Positions 17,784 through 25,409 of a stretch of 64,000 bases of DNA are shown here, in pieces. A model generated the notes under the pieces. That model made no database searches and was not told the origin of the DNA. It worked only from the letters and a program-made list of their open reading frames with translations. The translations under genes were made by a program, and so were the position numbers. Origin of the DNA: Croceivirga sp. (GTDB lineage Bacteria > Bacteroidota > Bacteroidia > Flavobacteriales > Flavobacteriaceae); contig JANQSA010000032.1 of assembly GCA_028284285.1 (NCBI GenBank), forward strand, positions 1 to 64,000, given 5' to 3'. Position 1 is the first letter of the stretch. Each line of letters opens with the position of its first letter.

Positions 17784-18278
17784 TTAAGGATTTAAGATGG
17801 TTCTTAATTTGTTTTTTACCCGGTTCATTTTCACCCTGGCATTCACCTCCGTGATTCCAAGGGTTTCTGCTATTTCCGTATAATTCTTATCTTCAAGATA
17901 CAAGAAGACCAGAGCTTTTTCAATATCCCCCAATTGTTTTACGGCATTGTACATCAATTTCAACTGTCTTTCCTGGGTGTCATCATATTCGTCCGCCTTA
18001 ATTTTAAAAATTACCGAATCATAATCCTGGGTGCGTACCCTTTTTTTGGATTTGCGATAAAGTGTAATGGCGGTGTTTAGGGCAACGCGGTACATCCAAG
18101 TACTAAATTTAGAATCTCCCCTAAACTTTGGATAAGCCTTCCAAAGTTGAATCGTTATTTCCTGGAACAGATCGTTGTGTGCATCCCTATTGTTGGTGTA
18201 GAGACTACATACTTTATGAACAATGTTTTGGTTGTTCTCAAGTGCTGTAACAAATTGATGTTCCAGTTCTTTGTTCAC
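17784..18278 (-). CDS. ECF-type RNA polymerase sigma factor
   Basis: The 164-aa protein has sigma region 2 (DLFQEITIQLWKAYPKFRG and STWMYRVALNTAI) and region 4 (EKALVFLYLEDKNYTEIAETLGI), with no region 1 or 3. This is the ECF layout. It presumably directs polymerase to a small regulon and is restrained by the membrane protein encoded 3 nt downstream. Confidence 0.9.
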   Translation of the reverse strand: MNKELEHQFVTALENNQNIVHKVCSLYTNNRDAHNDLFQEITIQLWKAYPKFRGDSKFSTWMYRVALNTAITLYRKSKKRVRTQDYDSVIFKIKADEYDDTQERQLKLMYNAVKQLGDIEKALVFLYLEDKNYTEIAETLGITEVNARVKMNRVKNKLRTILNP

Positions 18279-18535
18279 AGGTGGTTGGTAGGATTTTGAA
18301 AATTAGTAGGGTTTACATGAGATTTGTTACAAAAAACCGCTACAATTTTTTATTTCAAAATCGATAACGAATACGTTTTTTTGCCATAATCCGGAACTTT
18401 TTTCTTCCCGGTATCCCATCTCAACCCAATTCCCAATTTGTAAAACGATCTCGCTACACTTAAGGGTTCTGACGACCTAATTATTCTCAAGAGTCTATCC
18501 TGTAATTATTGGGTTGTACGGTACTTATCATGCAT

Positions 18536-18572
18536 ATCCTACCAAGTGCGGACACTATTTTTTGGGTAGGAT
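18536..18572. repeat. Inverted repeat upstream of the NADH dehydrogenase promoter
   Basis: ATCCTACC at 18536-18543 pairs perfectly with GGTAGGAT at 18565-18572 across a 21-nt loop. A short T-run lies 7 nt further on the plus side. It could be an operator or a weak terminator; the sequence does not decide. Confidence 0.4.
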
Positions 18573-18620
18573 CAACGCTTTTTTGGATAGTAAAGATACC
18601 AAAATGCCTTGCTCGGATGG

Positions 18621-18648
18621 TTTGCGCAACGGCTAATGTATACCTTTG
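18621..18648 (+). promoter_or_regulatory. Promoter of the NADH dehydrogenase gene
   Basis: TTTG at 18621-18624 (-33 element) and TACCTTTG at 18641-18648 (-7 element) match the Bacteroidota consensus with a 16-bp spacer. The ATG follows 15 nt later at 18664. Confidence 0.65.
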
Positions 18649-18663
18649 CAATTTTACGGCATT

Positions 18664-19956
18664 ATGAACATACCACAATCCAGTTTTAAACGGGTCATTA
18701 TAATTGGCGGAGGGTTTGCAGGCATTGCTTTAGCCAGGAAGCTGTGTAAAAAGGAGTTTCAGGTGGTGGTGATGGACAAGAACAACTATCATACCTTTCA
18801 ACCTTTACTATATCAGGTGTCTACCGGTGGTTTGGAACCGGACTCCATTGCATATCCCATTCGGAAGGTATTGCAAGGGTATCCCAATTTTTTCTTTCGT
18901 TTAGCGAAAGTATTAGAGGTGGATACTGAAAACAATAAGGTTCACACCACTATTGGCGAGCTTAAGTTTGATTATTTGGTGGTGGCTACCGGAACAACAA
19001 CCAATTTTTTTGGCAATAAGGACCTGGAAAAGTACAGTATGGCTATGAAGACCATTCCCCAGTCTTTGAACTTACGGAGCCTGATCCTTGAAAATTTTGA
19101 ACAGGCGCTGTTAACGGATGACTATCATGAACGGGAAGCGCTGATGAATTTTGTGATTGTAGGGGGAGGCCCTACGGGAGTGGAATTGGCCGGTGCGCTG
19201 GCTGAGATCAAAAAAGGGATTCTTCCCAAAGATTACCCTGATCTGGATACGCGAAGGGCACAAATAAATCTGGTACAGGGCTCGGATCGATTGCTTCCGG
19301 AAATGAGTGAGATCGCATCTAAAAAAGCAGAGGATTTCCTGGAACAACTGGGTGTGCACGTTTGGAAAAACGTTAGGGTAGAAAGCTATGACGGAAAGCT
19401 AGCCCATACCAACACCGAAACCACTTTTGAAACGGCCACTTTGATTTGGGCCGCCGGAGTAAAAGCAGTAACCCTTGAAGGATTGGATGGCGATAATCTG
19501 GTTTCGGGTTCCAAACGGCTTAGGGTGAACCAATACCATCAGGTGAATGGGTATGAGCATATTTTTGCCATAGGGGACGTGGCACAAATGGAATTAGAAG
19601 CCTATCCCGATGGGCACCCTATGATGGCACAGCCCGCTATGCAGCAAGGTGAGAACCTGGGAGAGAACCTGGTCCGAACATTAACGGGAAAAACGCTAAA
19701 ACCTTTTCAGTATCGGGATAAGGGAAGCATGGCCACCATTGGTAGGAATAAAGCCGTAGCTGATTTACCCCGATTTAAGTTCCAGGGAGTTTTTGCCTGG
19801 TTTGTTTGGATGTTTGTACACCTGTATTTTCTTATCGGTTTTCGCAATCGGTTGGTGGTCTTTATTAATTGGGTGTACAACTATGTGAAATTTGATCGGG
19901 AAGCCAGACTTATCATACGCCCCTATAAAAAGCAATACAAGACGCAGTTGGATTGA
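18664..19956 (+). CDS. Type II NADH dehydrogenase-like FAD oxidoreductase
   Basis: This 430-aa protein has two Rossmann motifs, VIIIGGGFAGIALA for FAD near the N-terminus and FVIVGGGPTGVELAGAL for NADH in the middle. The second FAD contact is HIFAIGDVAQM. The C-terminus has a hydrophobic, membrane-associating stretch (WFVWMFVHLYFLIGF). This is the layout of NDH-2, which transfers electrons from NADH to quinone without pumping protons. The start at 18664 is chosen because the promoter lies at 18621-18648, downstream of the alternative ATG. Confidence 0.9.
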   Translation: MNIPQSSFKRVIIIGGGFAGIALARKLCKKEFQVVVMDKNNYHTFQPLLYQVSTGGLEPDSIAYPIRKVLQGYPNFFFRLAKVLEVDTENNKVHTTIGELKFDYLVVATGTTTNFFGNKDLEKYSMAMKTIPQSLNLRSLILENFEQALLTDDYHEREALMNFVIVGGGPTGVELAGALAEIKKGILPKDYPDLDTRRAQINLVQGSDRLLPEMSEIASKKAEDFLEQLGVHVWKNVRVESYDGKLAHTNTETTFETATLIWAAGVKAVTLEGLDGDNLVSGSKRLRVNQYHQVNGYEHIFAIGDVAQMELEAYPDGHPMMAQPAMQQGENLGENLVRTLTGKTLKPFQYRDKGSMATIGRNKAVADLPRFKFQGVFAWFVWMFVHLYFLIGFRNRLVVFINWVYNYVKFDREARLIIRPYKKQYKTQLD

Positions 19957-20006
19957 GTTGAAGGAGTACCTAATGGGCTAAGCCAATACGAACTCCAAAG
20001 TAAATG

Positions 20007-20561
20007 CTAATTTAACCTTTGCGGGATTTCCTGGTCGTATCCCAATGACCAACGTGCGCCGTAGACATCCTCGTATTCTATTTGAAAATCGAACTGAATG
20101 GCATACAACAGTTCCAGGAACTTTCTGAAATCCGAACTGTTGTCAAACGAAGCAATTTCTACTGTGCTATTGGCGGGAATCAAGACTCCGGCGGCTAATG
20201 TACTGTATAAATAGTGGGTAGAGTCCAGGAAGGATCCACTGCCGGACAGATGTTTGAAAAAAGCATCCGTTTTGGTGAAGCTTTTACCATCCCCCAGGGT
20301 AAGGGTAACTTTTTTTACTAATGCGGGCCCAATCCCTTCATTGGCTATGACCATATTATGCGCTCCCGGGGAATCATCAAACCACTGCGTAACATAAGGC
20401 ATAACGGAAGCGCTGTGTTGCTTTTGCATGAGTTTGTTTTCCTCCCTGGCCAGGTAGGATTGGTACAAAAGTGCAATCAACGAAATCACACTGATAAAAA
20501 AAGCTGAAACGCTTAGCACTCTTTCCGAAGACCATTTCATAACGTTCAATCTCTTTTTCAT
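20007..20561 (-). CDS. Uncharacterised single-pass membrane protein
   Basis: With the start at 20561 the product is 184 aa; upstream in-frame starts reach 20603. One transmembrane helix lies near residues 18-40 (VLSVSAFFISVISLIALLYQ), followed by a soluble domain with MPYVTQWFDDSPGAHNMVIANEG. The last part is beta-rich (VYGARWSLGYD at the end). I do not recognise the family. It is located between NDH-2 and xerD. Confidence 0.6.
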   Translation of the reverse strand: MKKRLNVMKWSSERVLSVSAFFISVISLIALLYQSYLAREENKLMQKQHSASVMPYVTQWFDDSPGAHNMVIANEGIGPALVKKVTLTLGDGKSFTKTDAFFKHLSGSGSFLDSTHYLYSTLAAGVLIPANSTVEIASFDNSSDFRKFLELLYAIQFDFQIEYEDVYGARWSLGYDQEIPQRLN

Positions 20562-20632
20562 ACTACTGAAATCCTTTTGTTTGTTTACATGTGATGGATG
20601 CAAATATAATTTGTTTGGGTAAAGCGCAGTCT

Positions 20633-21544
20633 TTATTCGTCCTGGCTTGATCTTCTTGGATGAAATTTTTCTATCACTTTGGCCAGGTGTCTCCGGTTCA
20701 CATGTACATAGATTTCCGTTGTTGTAATACTCTCGTGACCCAACATTTGCTGGATGGCCCGAAGATCGGCTCCATTTTCCAACAAATGAGTAGCAAAGGA
20801 ATGCCGAAAGGTGTGCGGACCTATTTTTTTACGTAAACCAATTTTTTCTTTCAAACGCTGAATCATGGTAAAAACCATGGCCCGACTCAGGGTTTTACCA
20901 CGACGGTTTAAAAAAAGAAAATCGTCAAAGTCCTTGGCAATGGGTTGATGCGGGCGAACATGTTGACGGTAAAGATCAATATAACGTTTGTTTACAGCGC
21001 TAATAGGTACAAGGCGCTGTTTGTTTCCTTTCCCGGTCACCTGGATAAAATCTTCATCAAAATACAAATCCGACAATTTCAGCGCGATCAGCTCTGAAAC
21101 CCTTAGCCCACATCCGTAGAGCGTTTCTAACATGGCTCTGTTCCGTTCTCCCTGGGGTTTACTAAGATCTATAGCGCCAATTAGGGCGTTAATTTCATCA
21201 ACAGAAAGGGTGTCAGGCAGTTTTTTACCAATTTTAGGGGTTTCTATGAGATCCATGGGATTATCCTCGCGTAAGCGCTCAAATACCATATAGTTAAAAA
21301 AACCTTTTAGTCCGGAGATGGTACGGGCCTGTGTTCGGGCATTAACGGTTTTAGCGACTTCATAGATAAATTCTTGGAGGATGTCTTTTGTGATGGTTTG
21401 CGGGGTATCCTGTATTTGGTGCTGCCTTAAAAAAACGATGAGTTTTTTAATATCCAGGGAATAATTGGAAATAGAGTTCTCGGCAAGTCCCCGCTCTATT
21501 TTAAGGTAGTTTTGGTAGTCGTTTAAAGCATCTTGCCAATTCAT
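20633..21544 (-). CDS. xerD: Site-specific tyrosine recombinase XerD
   Basis: This 303-aa protein has an N-terminal SAM-like core-binding domain (residues 1-90) and a tyrosine recombinase catalytic domain. Catalytic residues are visible in CGLRVSEL (Arg), VTGKGNKQR (Lys), HTFRHSFATH (His-x-x-Arg), LGHESI (His) and TTEIYVHV (Tyr). Length and sequence fit XerD, which resolves chromosome dimers at dif with XerC. No dif site was identified in this window. In related genomes xerD and aroQ are, as far as I recall, often direct neighbours; here three barrel genes lie between. Confidence 0.92.
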   Translation of the reverse strand: MNWQDALNDYQNYLKIERGLAENSISNYSLDIKKLIVFLRQHQIQDTPQTITKDILQEFIYEVAKTVNARTQARTISGLKGFFNYMVFERLREDNPMDLIETPKIGKKLPDTLSVDEINALIGAIDLSKPQGERNRAMLETLYGCGLRVSELIALKLSDLYFDEDFIQVTGKGNKQRLVPISAVNKRYIDLYRQHVRPHQPIAKDFDDFLFLNRRGKTLSRAMVFTMIQRLKEKIGLRKKIGPHTFRHSFATHLLENGADLRAIQQMLGHESITTTEIYVHVNRRHLAKVIEKFHPRRSSQDE

Positions 21545-21668
21545 CGGCTTTTTTAAAACAGAAGGTTAGGTAGGGTGTACCCACTAAAATCCTAAAATTT
21601 ACGTTTGGATAAAAATAACGGATAATTCTGTTCAGACTACATATATCAAAATTTCCAAACCAATCGAT

Positions 21669-22184
21669 ATGAAAAATTATTTCTTCTTCTTCTTGTTGTC
21701 CTTTTGTGGAATAGTGAGTGCACAATATGTGGACCGTTCTTTTTTTAAGGCTGGTTTTCATGCCGCTACAACGGTAGGGGACGCTTCTGATTTTGCCAAT
21801 TTGGGACTGGGGTTGGATTTGTATCAACACTGGGGAGTTTCCAGAAAGATAGATCTGGGGGTAACTACGGGGATACAATATTTTTTTGGCTTAGATTCTA
21901 CTGACGATGTAGGCCCGGTAAGTGTGACCATACGCGGGGAAGATACCATTTACGTACCAGCTGCCGCCTTGTTCCGGCTATATCCTACCCGAACCGTAAA
22001 TCTGGGAGCTGATGTGGGTTATGCGTTTGGACTCAACGATTTTTCGGATGATGGGTTCTACTACAGGCCAACGCTTTCTATTAATTTATCCGATACTACG
22101 GCGCTAAACTTTTCGTATACCGGCATTAACAACGATAACTTTACCTGGTCTACGATCGCCGCCGGGGTACTCTTTTTGTTCTGA
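21669..22184 (+). CDS. Small outer-membrane beta-barrel protein
   Basis: The 171-aa product has a signal peptide ending around SFCGIVSAQ, then alternating aromatic/hydrophobic strands rich in Gly and Asp (KIDLGVTTGIQYFFG, AVNLGADVGYAFGL-like segments), and ends in an aromatic residue (FLF). This is the pattern of an 8-stranded outer-membrane barrel. The function is not recognised. It is the first of three similar-sized barrel genes in a row. Confidence 0.75.
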   Translation: MKNYFFFFLLSFCGIVSAQYVDRSFFKAGFHAATTVGDASDFANLGLGLDLYQHWGVSRKIDLGVTTGIQYFFGLDSTDDVGPVSVTIRGEDTIYVPAAALFRLYPTRTVNLGADVGYAFGLNDFSDDGFYYRPTLSINLSDTTALNFSYTGINNDNFTWSTIAAGVLFLF

Positions 22185-22251
22185 GATAATCCAGGCTTAA
22201 AACCAGCAAAAAAAGACGTCTTACGGTATAATAGTAGTGTAGGTATTTTCT

Positions 22252-22259
22252 TAGCTTTG
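22252..22259 (+). promoter_or_regulatory. -7 promoter element of the second barrel gene
   Basis: TAGCTTTG fits TAnnTTTG and lies 26 nt before the ATG at 22286. Confidence 0.5.
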
Positions 22260-22285
22260 CCACCTAATCTCTAAATTTTAATACT

Positions 22286-22780
22286 ATGAAAAAAGTGTAT
22301 GCATTATGGGTAATGGTAGCTATTCCCTTTGTGCTATCCGCTCAAACTGAAAAAGGAGGGTGGCTTATTGAAGCCAATACGGGAACGGCAACAACAGGCA
22401 ACACCTCATTTTCATTAAGCTCGTCTGATGGAAATACAGATTGGTCCATAGGCGCGGATGCCGGTTATTTTGTGATGGATAATCTGGCTGTAAAGGCAGG
22501 TTTGGGGTACTCTGATGCCGGGGACTTTGCTGATGGGGTATTGGTTTATAAAATAGGGGGAAAATATTATATCAACGGACAAATACCTGTGGGATTGGAT
22601 TTTACAGGTTTTTCCAGTGACAGAAATGATGGAAGCTGGGTAGGAGCACAGGGAGGATATGCCATTTTTCTGGGAGAGAGTGTAGCCATAGAACCTGCGG
22701 TGCGCTACAACTTTACGCTTGATGAGAGCCAAGCGGAAAGCATTTTTCAGGCGTTGGTGGGCTTTACCCTATTTTTATAA
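22286..22780 (+). CDS. Outer-membrane beta-barrel protein
   Basis: The 164-aa product has a signal peptide (MKKVYALWVMVAIPFVLSAQ). Strand-like segments follow (WSIGADAGYFVMDNLAVKAG, GGKYYING, AIEPAVRYNF), and it ends TLFL. It resembles the OmpA/porin-type small barrels common in Bacteroidota. It is preceded by its own -7 element and spaced 101 nt from the previous gene, so the three barrel genes are probably independently transcribed. Confidence 0.78.
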   Translation: MKKVYALWVMVAIPFVLSAQTEKGGWLIEANTGTATTGNTSFSLSSSDGNTDWSIGADAGYFVMDNLAVKAGLGYSDAGDFADGVLVYKIGGKYYINGQIPVGLDFTGFSSDRNDGSWVGAQGGYAIFLGESVAIEPAVRYNFTLDESQAESIFQALVGFTLFL

Positions 22781-22849
22781 AATGCCTGGATTAAGACAAA
22801 GTGAATGGGAGTAAAGGCGACTGCTTTTATTAACAATTATAGCATTTTG

Positions 22850-22857
22850 TACCTTTA
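22850..22857 (+). promoter_or_regulatory. Probable -7 element of the third barrel gene
   Basis: TACCTTTA differs from TAnnTTTG at the last base and lies 23 nt before the ATG at 22881. Confidence 0.4.
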
Positions 22858-22880
22858 CCTTACAATTAAAAACACATATC

Positions 22881-23384
22881 ATGAAAAAACTGTTGATTAC
22901 TGCTGTGCTAGTACTAAGCATAATGATGTTTACCCACGCTCAAGAGGGTTTTGCTGCAAAAGCAGGGTTTAACCTGGTTACCATTAATGTGGATACTCCT
23001 GGGTTTTTTGACGAAGACGATAGTGAGCTCGGTGTATTCTTTGGAGGAGGATACAATTTTGAATTAAGCGAGGAATTTGATATAGAACCTTCTCTGCTTT
23101 TTAGTATTGTGGACGAGTTGACCTCTCTGTATATTCCTGTAATGGCGAAATATAAGATTTCGGAGAAATTCAACATTCAGGCCGGACCTCAAATAAACTA
23201 TCTGTTGGAAGATCTGCCGGATGGCGAATTCGGTTTGGATTTGGCCTTTGGAGGGGCTTATAAAATTGATAGTAACTGGTTTGTAGAAGCACGCTATGGA
23301 CTTCAAATCAGCCGGGGCGGTGATTTTGGTGACCTGGTGGATATTAACACACTTACTTTTGGAGCTGGTTATAGATTTGACTAG
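22881..23384 (+). CDS. Outer-membrane beta-barrel protein (PorT-like domain)
   Basis: The 167-aa product has a signal peptide ending at THAQ (residue 21), then AKAGFNLVTINVD, SELGVFFGGGYNFEL, YIPVMAKYKIS and FNIQAGPQINYLL. These match the PorT-like outer-membrane barrel domain. It ends with a terminal strand GAGYRFD. Its role is unknown. A terminator follows 30 bp after the stop. Confidence 0.8.
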   Translation: MKKLLITAVLVLSIMMFTHAQEGFAAKAGFNLVTINVDTPGFFDEDDSELGVFFGGGYNFELSEEFDIEPSLLFSIVDELTSLYIPVMAKYKISEKFNIQAGPQINYLLEDLPDGEFGLDLAFGGAYKIDSNWFVEARYGLQISRGGDFGDLVDINTLTFGAGYRFD

Positions 23385-23413
23385 TCTTTTAACAACAAAG
23401 ACAATTATATATT

Positions 23414-23436
23414 GGGGGGCGCTGCTCCCTTTTTTT
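23414..23436 (+). terminator. Terminator after the barrel genes
   Basis: GGGGGC (23415-23420) pairs with GCTCCC (23424-23429), one G-U included, around a 3-nt loop, and a run of seven T follows. Confidence 0.75.
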
Positions 23437-23454
23437 ATGCCTTTAAATTATGTG

Positions 23455-23462
23455 TATTTTTA
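23455..23462 (+). promoter_or_regulatory. Probable -7 element of aroQ
   Basis: TATTTTTA (one base from TAnnTTTG) ends 4 nt before the aroQ ATG, which suggests a leaderless mRNA. Confidence 0.45.
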
Positions 23463-23466
23463 ATTC

Positions 23467-23886
23467 ATGAAATTGATCATAATTAACGGCCCTAACTTGA
23501 ATCTTCTGGGAAAAAGGGAACCCGAAGTATATGGTACCCAAACCTTTGAAGACTATCTTCTCCTACTGAGAGGAAAATTCCAGGAAATAGACCTGGAGTA
23601 CTATCAATCCAATATCGAAGGGGAGCTAATTGATAAAATCCAGGAAGTAGGTTTTACCTATGACGGTATTATTCTAAATGCCGCAGCCTACACGCACACC
23701 TCTGTTGGGATTGGCGATGCCATAAAAGCCATCACTACTCCTGTGGTAGAGGTGCATATATCCAATACGTTTTCCCGGGAAGAATTTCGCCATCGCTCTT
23801 ATGTGTCGCCCGGGGCAAAAGGAGTGATTTTAGGATTCGGTTTGCGAAGTTATGATCTGGCTATTTTGAGCTTTCTTAAAGAATAA
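23467..23886 (+). CDS. aroQ: Type II 3-dehydroquinate dehydratase
   Basis: AroQ dehydrates 3-dehydroquinate to 3-dehydroshikimate in the shikimate pathway. The 139-aa length is normal. Family motifs are INGPNLNLLGKREPEVYG (with the catalytic Tyr of the mobile loop), QSNIEGELID, LNAAAYTHTSVG and VEVHISN, with the His of the active site. GVILGFGLRSYDLA ends the protein. It is cytosolic and forms a dodecamer in characterised relatives. Confidence 0.95.
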   Translation: MKLIIINGPNLNLLGKREPEVYGTQTFEDYLLLLRGKFQEIDLEYYQSNIEGELIDKIQEVGFTYDGIILNAAAYTHTSVGIGDAIKAITTPVVEVHISNTFSREEFRHRSYVSPGAKGVILGFGLRSYDLAILSFLKE

Positions 23887-23941
23887 TCCGAATTAAACTA
23901 AAAGGCCTTTTTCTTTCGTTATTGTATAAACCCCTTATCTG

Positions 23942-25117
23942 ATGAAACGATTTAACCTGTTCTTTTTCTTTATGGTGGTATTGCTCGCTGCGGTATCCTG
24001 CGGAGACGATGATACCGATACAGAAAACCAAAATAATAATCAAAATTCTGAAGAGACTTCCGTTTCTCTTGTTAATGCCTTCCCGGAGCTTTCCTTTAAT
24101 CAACCCTTGGATCTACAGGTCCCAAATGATGGTACCGATCGCATATTTGTGGTGGAAAAAGGGGGTAGAATTAGAGTATTTCCCAATGAAGCGGATGTTA
24201 CGGAAACCACAACTTTTCTGGATTTAAGTGCCAACCTTTCCACAGAAAGTGAACAAGGCCTGTTGGGCCTGGCGTTTCATCCCGATTTTTCTTCCAATGG
24301 GCAATTCTATGTGCATTATAGCCCCGATGAATCAACATCCCGCATTTCTAGATTCACGGTAGCTATGGGTGCCGCCAATACCGATCTTAACAGTGAGTTG
24401 ATCTTGATGGATATCCCTCAACCCGATACGAATCATAATGGCGGGCAGTTAGCGTTTGGCCCTGATGGATTACTTTACCTGGCCATCGGAGATGGGGGAG
24501 GTGCAGGTGATCCGGATAACAACGCCCAGGACCGTTCCAATTTGTTGGGCAGTATACTGCGAATTGATGTCGACAACCCTTCAAACAGTTTGAACTACGG
24601 TATCCCTTCCGACAATCCTTTTGTAGGGAATAACAATATACGGGAAGAGATATTTGCCTATGGACTTAGAAACCCCTGGCGTATGAGTTTTGATCCTCAA
24701 ACCGGGGAGTTGTGGACAGGTGATGTGGGTCAGGGCGCCCGTGAGGAAATCAATATCATTCAATCCGGGGGCAATTTTGGCTGGAGACTGTTCGAAGGGA
24801 CCTCCTGTTTTTCCGGTGATTGCGATAATACCGGGCTGGTTCCGCCCATATTTGAATACGGCCATAGCAATGGAGATCGTTCTGTTACCGGTGGGTATGT
24901 GTACCGGGGAGAGATATCCACCCTACAAGGAAAGTATATCTATGGCGACTTCGTAAGCGGGAGAATCTGGACTATGGATACGGATGGAAGCAACAATCAA
25001 CTGCTAACGGCTTCCGGCTTAAATATTGCTTCTTTTGGTACAGATGCCAATCAGGAACTCTATGTCTGTGCCTTTGACGGGGCAATCTATACGCTCAGAG
25101 AAGTACTCGTCAACTAA
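23942..25117 (+). CDS. PQQ-dependent sugar dehydrogenase-like lipoprotein
   Basis: The 391-aa product has a lipoprotein signal with AVSC (Cys20) followed by GDDDTD, then a six-bladed propeller of the glucose/sorbosone dehydrogenase family. Motifs are EQGLLGLAFHPDF, HNGGQLAFGPDGLLYLAIGDGG, AYGLRNPWRMSFD, DVGQGAREEIN and GGYVYRGE. The HNGG and RNPWR motifs fit the soluble aldose dehydrogenase type, which uses PQQ in the periplasm or at the surface. PQQ synthesis genes are not in this window. The stop shares CTAA with the convergent DUF3817 gene. Confidence 0.9.
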   Translation: MKRFNLFFFFMVVLLAAVSCGDDDTDTENQNNNQNSEETSVSLVNAFPELSFNQPLDLQVPNDGTDRIFVVEKGGRIRVFPNEADVTETTTFLDLSANLSTESEQGLLGLAFHPDFSSNGQFYVHYSPDESTSRISRFTVAMGAANTDLNSELILMDIPQPDTNHNGGQLAFGPDGLLYLAIGDGGGAGDPDNNAQDRSNLLGSILRIDVDNPSNSLNYGIPSDNPFVGNNNIREEIFAYGLRNPWRMSFDPQTGELWTGDVGQGAREEINIIQSGGNFGWRLFEGTSCFSGDCDNTGLVPPIFEYGHSNGDRSVTGGYVYRGEISTLQGKYIYGDFVSGRIWTMDTDGSNNQLLTASGLNIASFGTDANQELYVCAFDGAIYTLREVLVN

Positions 25118-25398
25118 GGTGTTGCAACGCTTAAGTACTTTTTGTCCGCGTAAAATGTTCCAAAGGGAAGGAGGGAAGCGATAAAGAAAATGATAAAACG
25201 CTTTATTCCCCATTTCCGTTCCCAACAGAATATTCCGGCGAGTACTATAAATACAATAAACAGGACACCATGAGCATAGCCTACCCATGTGTTGGGTTCG
25301 GGGATCTCTGCCCAATATTTCAGCGGCATGGTTAACCCAAACAACAACAGGTAGGAAATACCTTCAAGAATAGCGCTTGCCCGGAAAATCTTTAACAA
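25114..25398 (-). CDS. DUF3817 membrane protein
   Basis: The 94-aa product has three transmembrane helices and the DUF3817 start (FRASAILEGISYLLLFG, then PLKYWAEIPE and VGYAHGVLF). The function of the family is unknown. It lies 11 nt downstream of lpd and is probably the last gene of that transcript. Confidence 0.85.
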   Translation of the reverse strand: MLKIFRASAILEGISYLLLFGLTMPLKYWAEIPEPNTWVGYAHGVLFIVFIVLAGIFCWERKWGIKRFIIFFIASLLPFGTFYADKKYLSVATP

Positions 25399-25409
25399 GA
25401 GATATGGTT

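Larger units (their letters stand above)
18279..18663. other. Divergent intergenic region
   Basis: This 385-bp spacer separates the ECF sigma gene (minus) from the NADH dehydrogenase gene (plus). It has no credible ORF. It holds an 8-bp inverted repeat (18536-18543 with 18565-18572) and a clear promoter for the plus-strand gene. Confidence 0.5.

Noticed and set aside
20633-21544. XerD-type gene as a possible sign of an integrated element
   Set aside because: Length and motifs fit the housekeeping XerD; no attachment sites or phage genes are nearby.
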